DNA from: Planctomycetota bacterium
Lineage (GTDB): Bacteria; Planctomycetota; PLA2
Direction of reading: 5' to 3'
DNA length: 64,000 nt
Assembly (NCBI GenBank): GCA_021776785.1
Contig: JAJFFF010000011.1
Location: 50,234-114,233 of the forward strand
The notes under the pieces are model-generated. The model made no database searches. It saw only the letters and a list, made by a program, of their open reading frames with translations, and was not told the DNA's origin. This document shows, piece after piece, positions 26,203 through 33,228 of the stretch. The position numbers and the translations under genes are program-made. Each line of letters begins with the position of its first letter. Position 1 is the first letter of the stretch.

Positions 26203-27537
26203 CTAGTTCACCGCTCGGAGTCGTTCGTTGAGATCTTCTGGAGCCACAAAGATGAACTTCTGCCGAACCTTCGACTTGCGGAGTAGCTGCTTTTCAGCAA
26301 GCCTCATGAGGTCCGATCGCGCCGTTTCGTACGCGACATTGTGACTCGTTTGATGCGACTTGACAGTGTACTGGTGTCCGGGATGTCTGAGTGCGTGTCC
26401 TAGTAACTGCAGCTGGCGGTGATTGAACTCCGGGTTTCGTCGAATCAGCTGATCAACTTTCGCGACTTCAGACGCCTTCTTCCTCAGGTGGGCATGCAGA
26501 TCTTTGATTGCCCTAACGATGATCTCCAACTGGAACATGACGAAGTACGTAAGGTCGTTCTCATCGGTCTCCACGTAGAGATACGAACGTGCATATCTAG
26601 CTGGCGCTTTCTTGAGGATGCTCGATATCGAAAGATACTCTGTCAGCCAGTACCCTTGCGACAGCATGCTCCAATAAAAGAGCGCGCGGGCAGTACGCCC
26701 GTTCCCGTCTACAAAGGGATGATCATAGGCCAGCCAAAAGTGCAGGATGATTGCACGCAGTACGGGAAAGACGAACGACTCTCTGTCATTCGCGAAGTCG
26801 CACATGATTTGAAGTCGTTCCGGAAGTTCGTCGGCGGGCGGCGGCTCATGGAGTGTCTCACCTTTAGCCCCCGCCACGATCCGGTACTCGTCGCTTCTTC
26901 GAAGTCTGCCTTCCGCGCCTTGAGCCTCATCCGTGCCCTCTGTCATCGTCCGGTGAATTTGGAACACAACTTGTGGAGTGAGCGGCTGCCCAACTAGATC
27001 GCGGATCTCTCTGATCGCGCGATAGTTGTTCAGGATCATTCGCTCGTTGTCGTCTCGAGGCTTCCGCCCAGAGCGAATCAGCTCTTTGGCGGCTGGGGTT
27101 GTCGTTGCAGCCCCCTCCAGCTGACTTGATGTGATGGCCTCTTCAATCAACGAACTAACGATGTAGCGCTCTCTCGTATCAGGATTGACGACCTCCTCCC
27201 TGATCGAGATGTTTCCGCTGGCGCTTTGGGTGATTTGGTGACCCATCGCCAGGGCTTCGTCGGGAAACGCGTACTTGAATGGGTGACCTGCCGTATCCGT
27301 AAGCGGGAGTGTCTTCCAGAGCTGTTGCCGCGCAAGCTTGATCCCTAGCCACCACTGCTCCAACGTCAGCCCTTCAGGGGGCTCGATGTGCCTTAGTTTC
27401 TCGAAATGTCGGTACCGCCCATCGATCGTTGCCTTAACACCTGCCGCCATCACTTTTCCGAACGTTTCGAGATGGTCTGGCCGGAGGTACTTTTGGACGA
27501 GGGCGTCGTATGTCGGCGGAACCTGGGGGATCTTCAT
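26203..27537 (-). CDS. Fic-family protein with self-inhibitory motif and C-terminal winged helix
   Basis: A protein of 444 residues. The Fic core motif HPFVDGNGRTAR (273-284) is complete, so it should be able to transfer AMP (or another nucleotide) to a hydroxyl of a target protein. A class II inhibitory motif SSQLEG (137-142, S-x-x-x-E-G) lies before the core and would keep the enzyme autoinhibited. The N-terminus carries a Fic_N-like domain (about 60-150). The C-terminal 80 residues look like a winged helix (NHRQLQLLGHALRHP, SHNVAYETARSDLMRL), suggesting DNA binding and autoregulation. The surrounding DNA is poorer in GC than the rest of the window. It is convergent with the retron and is not a known part of it. 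Confidence 0.9.
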   Translation of the reverse strand: MKIPQVPPTYDALVQKYLRPDHLETFGKVMAAGVKATIDGRYRHFEKLRHIEPPEGLTLEQWWLGIKLARQQLWKTLPLTDTAGHPFKYAFPDEALAMGHQITQSASGNISIREEVVNPDTRERYIVSSLIEEAITSSQLEGAATTTPAAKELIRSGRKPRDDNERMILNNYRAIREIRDLVGQPLTPQVVFQIHRTMTEGTDEAQGAEGRLRRSDEYRIVAGAKGETLHEPPPADELPERLQIMCDFANDRESFVFPVLRAIILHFWLAYDHPFVDGNGRTARALFYWSMLSQGYWLTEYLSISSILKKAPARYARSYLYVETDENDLTYFVMFQLEIIVRAIKDLHAHLRKKASEVAKVDQLIRRNPEFNHRQLQLLGHALRHPGHQYTVKSHQTSHNVAYETARSDLMRLAEKQLLRKSKVRQKFIFVAPEDLNERLRAVN

Positions 27538-27561
27538 GCGGACCTACCACTTTTGATGAAG

Positions 27562-27606
27562 CTAGTACTTCTCCAGTCTACCATTTCCAGCGAATCTAGT
27601 ACTTCT
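27562..27606 (-). repeat. Direct repeats upstream of the Fic gene, possible operator
   Basis: Two identical 11-base copies of CTAGTACTTCT (27562-27572 and 27596-27606), 34 bases apart, start 25 bases upstream of the Fic start codon. Each contains the small palindrome AGTACT. The Fic protein carries a C-terminal winged helix, so these could be its own binding sites; this is inference. Confidence 0.45.
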
Positions 27607-28142
27607 ATTCCGCAGCTTTGAGCGTTCCTCTGAGCTACTAGAGTTCTACTTCTCACTACCGAATTAGTAGTTCGTTCCCCCTAATTCCCCCTAAATTCCT
27701 AATTCCCCCTCCCTAGTTCCCCCTAATTCCCAGAGATCTACTTCCTGCCTCCAAATTAGTAGCTCGGCGGCCATCGCCGCCACTGCAAAGACCGTGTCTT
27801 TGCGTGAAGCGGGACGACGCATCCAACTGAGCCCCCGTGCCAGAACTCGAATTCGCCCGGCACCCAAGGCGGCTGGCCGACCCCATGCAAGCTTCTTTGC
27901 CCGCTCCGGCTCCTCACCATCGATGTGGTCGGCGAGATCGTCACAAAGCGTCCCCTACTGGCCCCCAACGGAAACGCGCGGCGTCAGGCAACTCCGTCGC
28001 CCGAGAGCGTTGCCTGTTCAGCACTCACCGATGTCCGTAGTCGGTGCGATGCGTAGCTCGAAAGTCGGTAGGAGTTTGCAGATCACATTCAACGACTACC
28101 AGGTCCGCGTAACAGCGGTCAGCCGTTTCGATTATGCGATAT
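27607..28142. other. Gene-free, low-GC stretch between Fic and tRNA-Val
   Basis: No coding region is convincing here. The stretch holds a run of five or so TTCCCCCTAA-like units (27675-27731), several TTAGTAG repeats, and a perfect 8-bp hairpin GCAAAGAC/GTCTTTGC with a CGT loop (27785-27803). An open frame of 124 codons on the plus strand runs into the tRNA gene and is judged spurious. Base composition differs sharply from the neighbours up to about 27780, suggesting acquired or degraded DNA beside the tRNA gene. Confidence 0.6.
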
Positions 28143-28215
28143 GGGCGGTACTGGACTCGAACCAGTGACCCCCTGCTTGTAAGGCAGGTGCTCTAACCAA
28201 CTGAGCTAACCGCCC
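28143..28215 (-). tRNA. tRNA-Val (anticodon UAC)
   Basis: A complete 73-base cloverleaf on the minus strand. The acceptor stem is GGGCGGT/ACCGCCC, the D-arm GCTC/GAGC, the anticodon stem CCTGC/GCAGG with loop CTTACAA (anticodon UAC), and the T-arm ACTGG-TTCGAGT-CCAGT. No CCA is encoded. It marks the right edge of the accessory region and is a plausible integration site, although no duplicated end was found. Confidence 0.95.
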
Positions 28216-28317
28216 GTCTTGTTTCTCTTTGTTTTGCAGAGTCTACGGCGTGCCGCTCTCCGGTCAATCCCTCTGCGCCCCCTTTGCGTTCCTCCGCGAT
28301 CCGTGCTTCGATTGTGT

Positions 28318-28890
28318 TTATGGTCTTAGCACTACTTTGAGGTGTGCGGTTACGTCTGACTTTCCCAAGAAGTCGAGCTTTGGGTTCTCGACGATGACGT
28401 AGTAGCGGCCCGCTCCGAGCCTATACTCTTTGCTGTTTCGGTTTGCGCGCTTCATTTCGAATCGGGTGTAGTGCCGGAACTTGCCGCCGAACAGCGCTTG
28501 CTTTGCGCTTTTGAACTTCTTGTAGTCGCTTTCGTTCACGACGTAGACGTTCACGCCGGAGCGGTTGGCTTGGATGCTCACTTCGACCGCCGCGTCGCGG
28601 TTCAGCGTAAACCCCTTCGCCTTCCAGCGCTTGGAACCGACGCTGAACTCCTCATCGAAAAGAGTCTGCGAACCGCTCACCAGCCGCCCCACGGCTTCTT
28701 TGCTCGACCGCGGAATCCACTTCCACGCCGCGAAACAGGCGACGCAGATCAGAAGGAACAGGCCGACTCGCTCCGACGAAGAGTCCTTCTTTTTGGGCGC
28801 CGCTTTGAACGGGTGCGCGCACTTTGGACAAGCATGGGCGTCCAAAGACACTTTCGTGTTGCACGCCGGGCAATCAATCAACGCTGCCAT
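28318..28890 (-). CDS. Zinc-ribbon membrane protein of unknown function
   Basis: A protein of 190 residues. The N-terminus is a zinc ribbon with CPAC and CPKC (residues 8-24), followed by a Lys/Ser-rich linker and one membrane helix (about 43-60, VGLFLLICVACFAAWKWIP). A beta-rich domain follows (about 75-190) that ends AGRYYVIVENPKLDFLGKSD and resembles bacterial jelly-roll/pre-peptidase-type sandwiches. The topology suggests a cytoplasmic zinc ribbon and an extracytoplasmic sandwich. It starts ATG at 28890, divergent from the UDP-glucose dehydrogenase gene. No specific family is recognised. Confidence 0.65.
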   Translation of the reverse strand: MAALIDCPACNTKVSLDAHACPKCAHPFKAAPKKKDSSSERVGLFLLICVACFAAWKWIPRSSKEAVGRLVSGSQTLFDEEFSVGSKRWKAKGFTLNRDAAVEVSIQANRSGVNVYVVNESDYKKFKSAKQALFGGKFRHYTRFEMKRANRNSKEYRLGAGRYYVIVENPKLDFLGKSDVTAHLKVVLRP

Positions 28891-29005
28891 TTTGAGTTCC
28901 GCTGCGCACTTCTATACGCCCGGCGCGCCTTGGTCAATCGCCATCGACCGCTCGGTGCGCATCTTTGGCGGGGACATCGCGGGTCCTCGCCGTTAGATTG
29001 TTCCT

Positions 29006-30304
29006 ATGCGCGTTGCCGTGATTGGTTCTGGGTATGTCGGTCTTGTGACCGGGGCCTGTCTTGCCGAGACCGGCAACCATGTGGTCTGCGTCGATCACGA
29101 TGCCGACAAAATTGCTCGGCTCGCGCAGGGTGCCGTCCCCATCCACGAACCCGGCCTCGAGCCTCTCATCCAACGCAACTTTGCCGCCGGTCGGCTCGAG
29201 TTCAGCGTCGATCTCGCCTCAGCCGTGCGCGATGCGCGCGTCGTGTTTATCGCCGTCGGGACGCCGCCTCTAACCGACGGGAGTGCCGATCTTTCGGCCG
29301 TTGACGCCGTCGCGACCCAGATCGGCGCGTGCATGAACGGCGAAAAAGTCATCGTCACCAAATCGACCGTTCCCGTCGGGACCGGCGCGCGCGTGCGCCG
29401 CCTGCTCCGAGACGCCACCGCTCACCCCTTCTCGGTTGTCTCCAACCCCGAGTTCTTAAAAGAGGGCGCGGCGGTCGAAGATTTTATGAAGCCCGACCGC
29501 GTTGTGATCGGTGCGGATGACGCGGACGCCGTCGAGGTCATGCGCCAGATCTATGCGCCGTACATGCGACGCGGCGATCGCTTGTTGGTCATGGACGTTG
29601 AAAGCGCGGAGATGACCAAGTACGCGTCCAACGCGATGCTCGCCACGCGCATTTCGTTTATGAACGAGATCGCCGCGCTTTGCGAGCGCGTCGGCGCCAA
29701 CGTCGAGCAGGTGCGCCGCGGCATGGCGGCTGATGTCCGGATCGGCGGCCACTTCTTGTTTCCCGGCGTCGGGTTTGGCGGCTCGTGTTTCCCCAAGGAC
29801 CTAAGCGCGCTGCATCACGTCGCCGAGACGCACGATCTCCCGATGCGCATCATTGACTCGGTGACGGCGGTCAACCGCGCGCAAAAGACCGCGCTCGTGA
29901 ACAAAGTCAAAGCGCACTTCGGCGCCGACCTTTCGGGCAAAACTTTCGCCGTTTGGGGGCTCGCGTTTAAGCCGGGCACCAGCGATCTGCGCGAAGCGCC
30001 GTCGATCGCGATCATCCGTGGCCTGCGCGAGGCCGGCGCTACGGTCCGCGCGTCCGACCCCGTCGCCCATCGATCCGCCCACGACGTTTTCAACGGCGAC
30101 GTGACCGTCCACGAAGACCCCTACGAGATCCTCGACGGCGCCGACGGCTTGTTGCTTGTGACCGAATGGAATGTCTACCGGTCGCCGGACTTCGACGCCG
30201 TGCGCGAGCGTCTTCGCGATCACGTGTTATTTGACGGTCGCAACATTTGGAACCGTCAACACGTCGAGAGTCTCGGATTCTCGTATTACGGCATCGGCGT
30301 GTAG
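29006..30304 (+). CDS. ugd: UDP-glucose 6-dehydrogenase
   Basis: A protein of 432 residues with the full three-domain UDP-glucose/GDP-mannose dehydrogenase architecture. The N-terminal Rossmann fold (MRVAVIGSGYVGLV, then D30 binding NAD) contains the VGTPP segment (85-89). The central domain carries the catalytic GFGGSCFPKD (nucleophile C261). The C-terminal UDP-binding domain contains WGLAFKPGTSDLREAPS. It oxidises UDP-glucose to UDP-glucuronate with two NAD+, feeding exopolysaccharide or nucleotide-sugar synthesis. The start is ATG at 29006. The length matches the family. The gene is convergent with the secreted TPR gene; no polysaccharide cluster is nearby. Confidence 0.95.
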   Translation: MRVAVIGSGYVGLVTGACLAETGNHVVCVDHDADKIARLAQGAVPIHEPGLEPLIQRNFAAGRLEFSVDLASAVRDARVVFIAVGTPPLTDGSADLSAVDAVATQIGACMNGEKVIVTKSTVPVGTGARVRRLLRDATAHPFSVVSNPEFLKEGAAVEDFMKPDRVVIGADDADAVEVMRQIYAPYMRRGDRLLVMDVESAEMTKYASNAMLATRISFMNEIAALCERVGANVEQVRRGMAADVRIGGHFLFPGVGFGGSCFPKDLSALHHVAETHDLPMRIIDSVTAVNRAQKTALVNKVKAHFGADLSGKTFAVWGLAFKPGTSDLREAPSIAIIRGLREAGATVRASDPVAHRSAHDVFNGDVTVHEDPYEILDGADGLLLVTEWNVYRSPDFDAVRERLRDHVLFDGRNIWNRQHVESLGFSYYGIGV

Positions 30305-30316
30305 GCGCAACACGAA

Positions 30317-31081
30317 TCACCCCGGCGCGGTCGTGTGCAACGCGCCCGGAGCTTTCATTTCTCCAAGTAACCGCGCGACATAGCGTCCGCGCCGGTCGTC
30401 GCGGGCGGCTTGTTTCTCAAACACTTGGACACACTCACGCAGCCAACGCCGCGCGCGTTTCTTGTCGCCTTTGGCAATCGCGAGCAACGCCAACCGATCG
30501 TATGCCGCCACAACCGTCTTGGTTTCGTCGCGACAGCGCTTGAGGATGGCGCGCCAGGCCCGCTCCGCTTCTTTCGTCTCGCCACGCGCAGCGAGCAGCG
30601 AGCCGAGCGCCAGCAGCGCCCGCGCGCGCTCCGCAATGATGTCTCCGAACTCCTCGATGGCGCAACGCATGTAGCGTTCGGCCGCCACCGGATTCTTGTT
30701 GCGCAACAACAACGCGCCGCCCTCACGCCACGCGCGCGCCTTGTCCTTGCGCCGCGCCGGCCCCGCCACGATCTTGTCGTGCTCCTCAACCGCCTCTTGC
30801 AACAAGCCGCACGCCCGCAGAAGCGAGGCGCGTTTGCGACGCAGCCGCGGCACCTGCTTCCGGTCCTTTGGTTTTTGGGCAAGGAGTTCGTCGTACGCCG
30901 CCAGCGCGGCCCGCATCGCCTTCGTTTTTTGCGCCGCGTCTTTTTCACGCCGCGCGACGGCCGCCAGCGCGTCGGCCTTCTCCAGGGTCATCGCGACGCG
31001 CTTCCCCGGCGCCGCCCAACCCGGAGACATCCCGAGCGCCACACCCCAAAGAGAAAGCGCAAGAATCCAACCCCTCAACAT
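30317..31081 (-). CDS. Secreted TPR-like protein downstream of an ECF sigma factor
   Basis: A protein of 254 residues with a signal peptide (MLRGWILALSLWGVALGMSPGWAA). The rest is very rich in Ala, Arg and Lys and is built from helical hairpins that look like TPR repeats (for example RARALLALGSLLAARGETKEAERAW and AAYDRLALLAIAKGDKKRARRWL). The ATG at 31081 overlaps the end of the sigma factor gene by seven bases and has GGAGG upstream, so the two genes are coupled. In this position, where an anti-sigma factor might be expected, no anti-sigma or zinc-binding domain is seen. Its function is unknown. Confidence 0.75.
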   Translation of the reverse strand: MLRGWILALSLWGVALGMSPGWAAPGKRVAMTLEKADALAAVARREKDAAQKTKAMRAALAAYDELLAQKPKDRKQVPRLRRKRASLLRACGLLQEAVEEHDKIVAGPARRKDKARAWREGGALLLRNKNPVAAERYMRCAIEEFGDIIAERARALLALGSLLAARGETKEAERAWRAILKRCRDETKTVVAAYDRLALLAIAKGDKKRARRWLRECVQVFEKQAARDDRRGRYVARLLGEMKAPGALHTTAPG

Positions 31082-31548
31082 GCCGCCTCCACTCTGAGCC
31101 GTTGCCGCGCGCGGTGCAGGCGTGTTTTCACACAAGGAATCGACGTCCGCAGCTGTGCCGCCACCTCGCGCAGCGAATGCCCCTGGAAGTAATAGAGACG
31201 CACGGGTTGCTGCAGCGTCCCCGGGAGATCGCGGATCGCCACCCGCAACGCGTCCACGCGCGGGGATTCGTGCCGCGCAGCACGCGCGGACGGCGCTGGG
31301 TGATCTTCGGCGAGCGGGCGCACGGCAACGCGCTTGCGAATACCGTCGACGAGTTTGCGTTGCGCGATGCGAAACAGGAACGCGCCGAGCGCCTCGGGAC
31401 AACGCAGCTGGTCATGCCGCGCGATCGCTTGCAACACGACCTCTTGCGCTAAGTCCTCGGCCTCGTGGAAGTCGCGACACCGGCGGCGGCACCACTGTTG
31501 CAAACGAGGAAGGTGCGGCTGCAGAAGGATCTCGATGGGCGGCGGCAT
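31075..31548 (-). CDS. Small ECF-type sigma factor
   Basis: A protein of 157 residues. Sigma region 2 (about 8-70) has the core-binding stretch DFHEAEDLAQEVVLQAI and the DNA-melting residues near FLFRIAQRKLVDGIRKR. Region 4 (about 100-152) contains LPGTLQQPVRLYYFQGHSLREVAAQL and TRLHRARQRLR, the usual end of ECF factors. It starts ATG at 31548 and overlaps the secreted TPR gene. The 190 bases upstream hold several copies of a TGGCGCGATT word that may be its control sites. Confidence 0.88.
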   Translation of the reverse strand: MPPPIEILLQPHLPRLQQWCRRRCRDFHEAEDLAQEVVLQAIARHDQLRCPEALGAFLFRIAQRKLVDGIRKRVAVRPLAEDHPAPSARAARHESPRVDALRVAIRDLPGTLQQPVRLYYFQGHSLREVAAQLRTSIPCVKTRLHRARQRLRVEAAC

Positions 31549-31581
31549 GCCCGTCGCCTACGCAAACCGACGCGCCAAAAA

Positions 31582-31715
31582 AATCGCGCCACGCCCCGTC
31601 GCACGCGAACGCGCTTGCCGGCGAGGTTTTGAGCAGCACGCAACCGGCCGTGGCGCGATTCCACCTGCACCGCGATTGCACACTTGGCGCGCAACCGGGA
31701 ACGGTTGGCGCGATT
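31582..31715. repeat. Inverted and direct TGGCGCGATT repeats upstream of the sigma factor gene
   Basis: A 12-base inverted pair, AATCGCGCCACG (31582-31593) and CGTGGCGCGATT (31649-31660), is followed by a direct copy of TGGCGCGATT (31706-31715). They lie in the leader of the ECF sigma factor gene and may be operator or autoregulatory promoter sites, or alternative stems in its 5' untranslated RNA. Confidence 0.4.
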
Positions 31716-31718
31716 CCC

Positions 31719-31741
31719 GCCGCCGCGCCGAGGGCGGCGGC
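31719..31741 (-). terminator. Hairpin terminator after the YlbF-like gene
   Basis: A perfect 8-bp GC stem (GCCGCCGC at 31719-31726, complement 31734-31741) with a seven-base loop directly follows the stop codon of the YlbF-like gene on the minus strand. No T tract is present. Confidence 0.55.
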
Positions 31742-32094
31742 TACTCGGTCGCGCTGGGCGGCGCGGTCAGCTCGAGCTTGGCCTCGATCGACTTGTTGAT
31801 CTCGGTCATCAACTCGTGAAAGTCCGCTTGCGCGCGGAGGAGCTCCATCAAGATCGGATTCTTGATCACGCTCTCGCGCAAGCTCGCCTCGCTGCGCTTC
31901 TCCTCAGGCTCGATCGGCTGACCCAACGCGGACTTGCGCTGGAGTAACTCCGACGCCGCGTCGTAGTCGCGTTGTAGCTGCTGCGCTTGCTCGTCTCCCT
32001 GAAACGCTTCGCGGGACTTTCGGTACGCGTCGTAGCGTGCGTGGCGAACCACGGCATCCCCGAGCTGAGACGCCAACTCTCGAATCTGCTCCAT
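31741..32094 (-). CDS. YlbF/YmcA-family regulator-like protein
   Basis: A protein of 117 residues, all helical. It matches the YlbF/YmcA (formerly DUF964) pattern: an N-terminal helix with ASQLGDAVVRHARYDAYRKS, a middle helix with AQQLQRDYDAASELLQRK and a C-terminal helix with NPILMELLRAQADFHELMTE. In Bacillus the relatives form a complex that adjusts RNase Y; whether that applies here is unknown. The ATG at 32094 is chosen because AAGGTG sits six bases before it. Confidence 0.8.
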   Translation of the reverse strand: MEQIRELASQLGDAVVRHARYDAYRKSREAFQGDEQAQQLQRDYDAASELLQRKSALGQPIEPEEKRSEASLRESVIKNPILMELLRAQADFHELMTEINKSIEAKLELTAPPSATE

Positions 32095-32235
32095 GCGCAG
32101 CACCTTACCAAGAGGTGCGTCTGAACTGGAAGTCCTGGCGACGCGGGGAGCAACTGCTTGAAAAGCGACGGCGAGGGTGCGCGGCGCAGCGATCGGCTTT
32201 GAGACCCGCCCGCATCTCCCGTGACTTCTTGGCAG

Positions 32236-33129
32236 CTAGCCCTGGGCGAGTTTTTCGATCCGCTCGAGCCGCGCGGTTTCGGTCTGCTTGAGCCAGCGAA
32301 TCTCTTGGAGAAGCGGCAGCGTTTTTTGGAAGTACTCCCGCGCGCCCGCCTCGTCGCCTTGGGCGAGGAGACACTCGGCGATCTCTTCGAATACAAACCC
32401 GTCGCGATCTTTCCCGTCATCGGACCACGCCATCTCCAACTCGCGCTGCATGCGCAAGGCTTTATCGATCTCGCCCATCCTGCGCAGCGTGTGCGCGACG
32501 CACCACTTTGCGATGCGCTTCGATTTTTTTCCGCCGTGGTCCCTGCGGAACTCGAGACCTTTTTCAAAGCACTTCAGCGCGTCCTTGTATCGCTCCGCGT
32601 CGAGGTGCGTCATTCCGCTGTTGTTGTAGAGCGCGCCGAGCCACTTGCGCGCGCGCGGGTCCAATGACTCCTCCGCGATCGCCATCGCCTTCGCGTTCCA
32701 TTCGAGCTGTTCGCACGACGGGCACGAGATCGCAAGCATGTGCGCCGCGTCGATCGCGTGATAGTCCTCGCCGGCGCGGCACGCCAGCTCCCACGCTTGC
32801 AAAAACAACGCGCACGCGGGCTCGGCTTCTCCTTGTGAGTTGTGCGTGCGCCCGCGCTCCAACAAGTAGCGGATGCGCGGCACAACCGACTCTTCGGTCA
32901 GCTTCGCCTCGACCTCATCAAGAATCTCGTTTGCCTTGTCGAAGTCACCGCGTAGACCGTACGTGCGCGCAATCTGCGTGTAGAGCTGCATGCAGTAGTC
33001 CTCGTTGCCCGCCATCTCGGCGCACGGCAGGAGCGAACGAAACATCGCTTCCGTCGCTTCAGGGTTGCCGTAGTTCCAGAGCTTGTCGAAGTCCGGAAGT
33101 TCAGGCGGGACCAGCGCCTCCCAGCTCAT
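32236..33129 (-). CDS. TPR-repeat protein
   Basis: A protein of 297 residues without a signal peptide. It carries at least five TPR-like helix pairs, for example YTQIARTYGLRGDFDKANEI, LYNNSGMTHLDAERYKDALK and EIAECLLAQGDEAGAREYF. Several cysteines in the middle (ACALFLQAWELACRAG, CPSCEQ) may be structural. The start is ATG at 33129 with GGGAG just upstream. It lies downstream of clpB on the same strand but is separated by a terminator-like hairpin, so it is probably expressed on its own. It likely acts as a cytoplasmic scaffold; partner unknown. Confidence 0.75.
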   Translation of the reverse strand: MSWEALVPPELPDFDKLWNYGNPEATEAMFRSLLPCAEMAGNEDYCMQLYTQIARTYGLRGDFDKANEILDEVEAKLTEESVVPRIRYLLERGRTHNSQGEAEPACALFLQAWELACRAGEDYHAIDAAHMLAISCPSCEQLEWNAKAMAIAEESLDPRARKWLGALYNNSGMTHLDAERYKDALKCFEKGLEFRRDHGGKKSKRIAKWCVAHTLRRMGEIDKALRMQRELEMAWSDDGKDRDGFVFEEIAECLLAQGDEAGAREYFQKTLPLLQEIRWLKQTETARLERIEKLAQG

Positions 33130-33182
33130 CTCCCTCTAGATCGGACTGTGGCACCGGGATCGTGAGCGCGCGGTCACGAAAT

Positions 33183-33219
33183 CGGGCGGGCGCCGGATCC
33201 ATCGATCCAGGCCCGCCCG
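33183..33219 (-). terminator. Hairpin terminator after clpB
   Basis: A 9-bp perfect stem (CGGGCGGGC at 33183-33191, complement at 33211-33219) lies ten bases beyond the clpB stop on the minus strand. It separates clpB from the TPR gene. Confidence 0.6.
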
Positions 33220-33228
33220 CGGTGTCCG

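Noticed and set aside
26203..27537. Fic gene as a third protein of the retron
   Set aside because: It is on the opposite strand, separated by a terminator-like hairpin, differs in base composition, and Fic is not part of the type XIII gene set.
27794..28168. 124-codon frame before tRNA-Val
   Set aside because: It runs into the tRNA gene (the end WAVLDSNQ is a well-known artefact of reading antisense through a tRNA) and has no domain or ribosome binding site.
28143..28215. Retron/Fic region as an integrated island with att sites at tRNA-Val
   Set aside because: No integrase gene and no duplicated tRNA end were found in the window, so integration at this tRNA is only a possibility.
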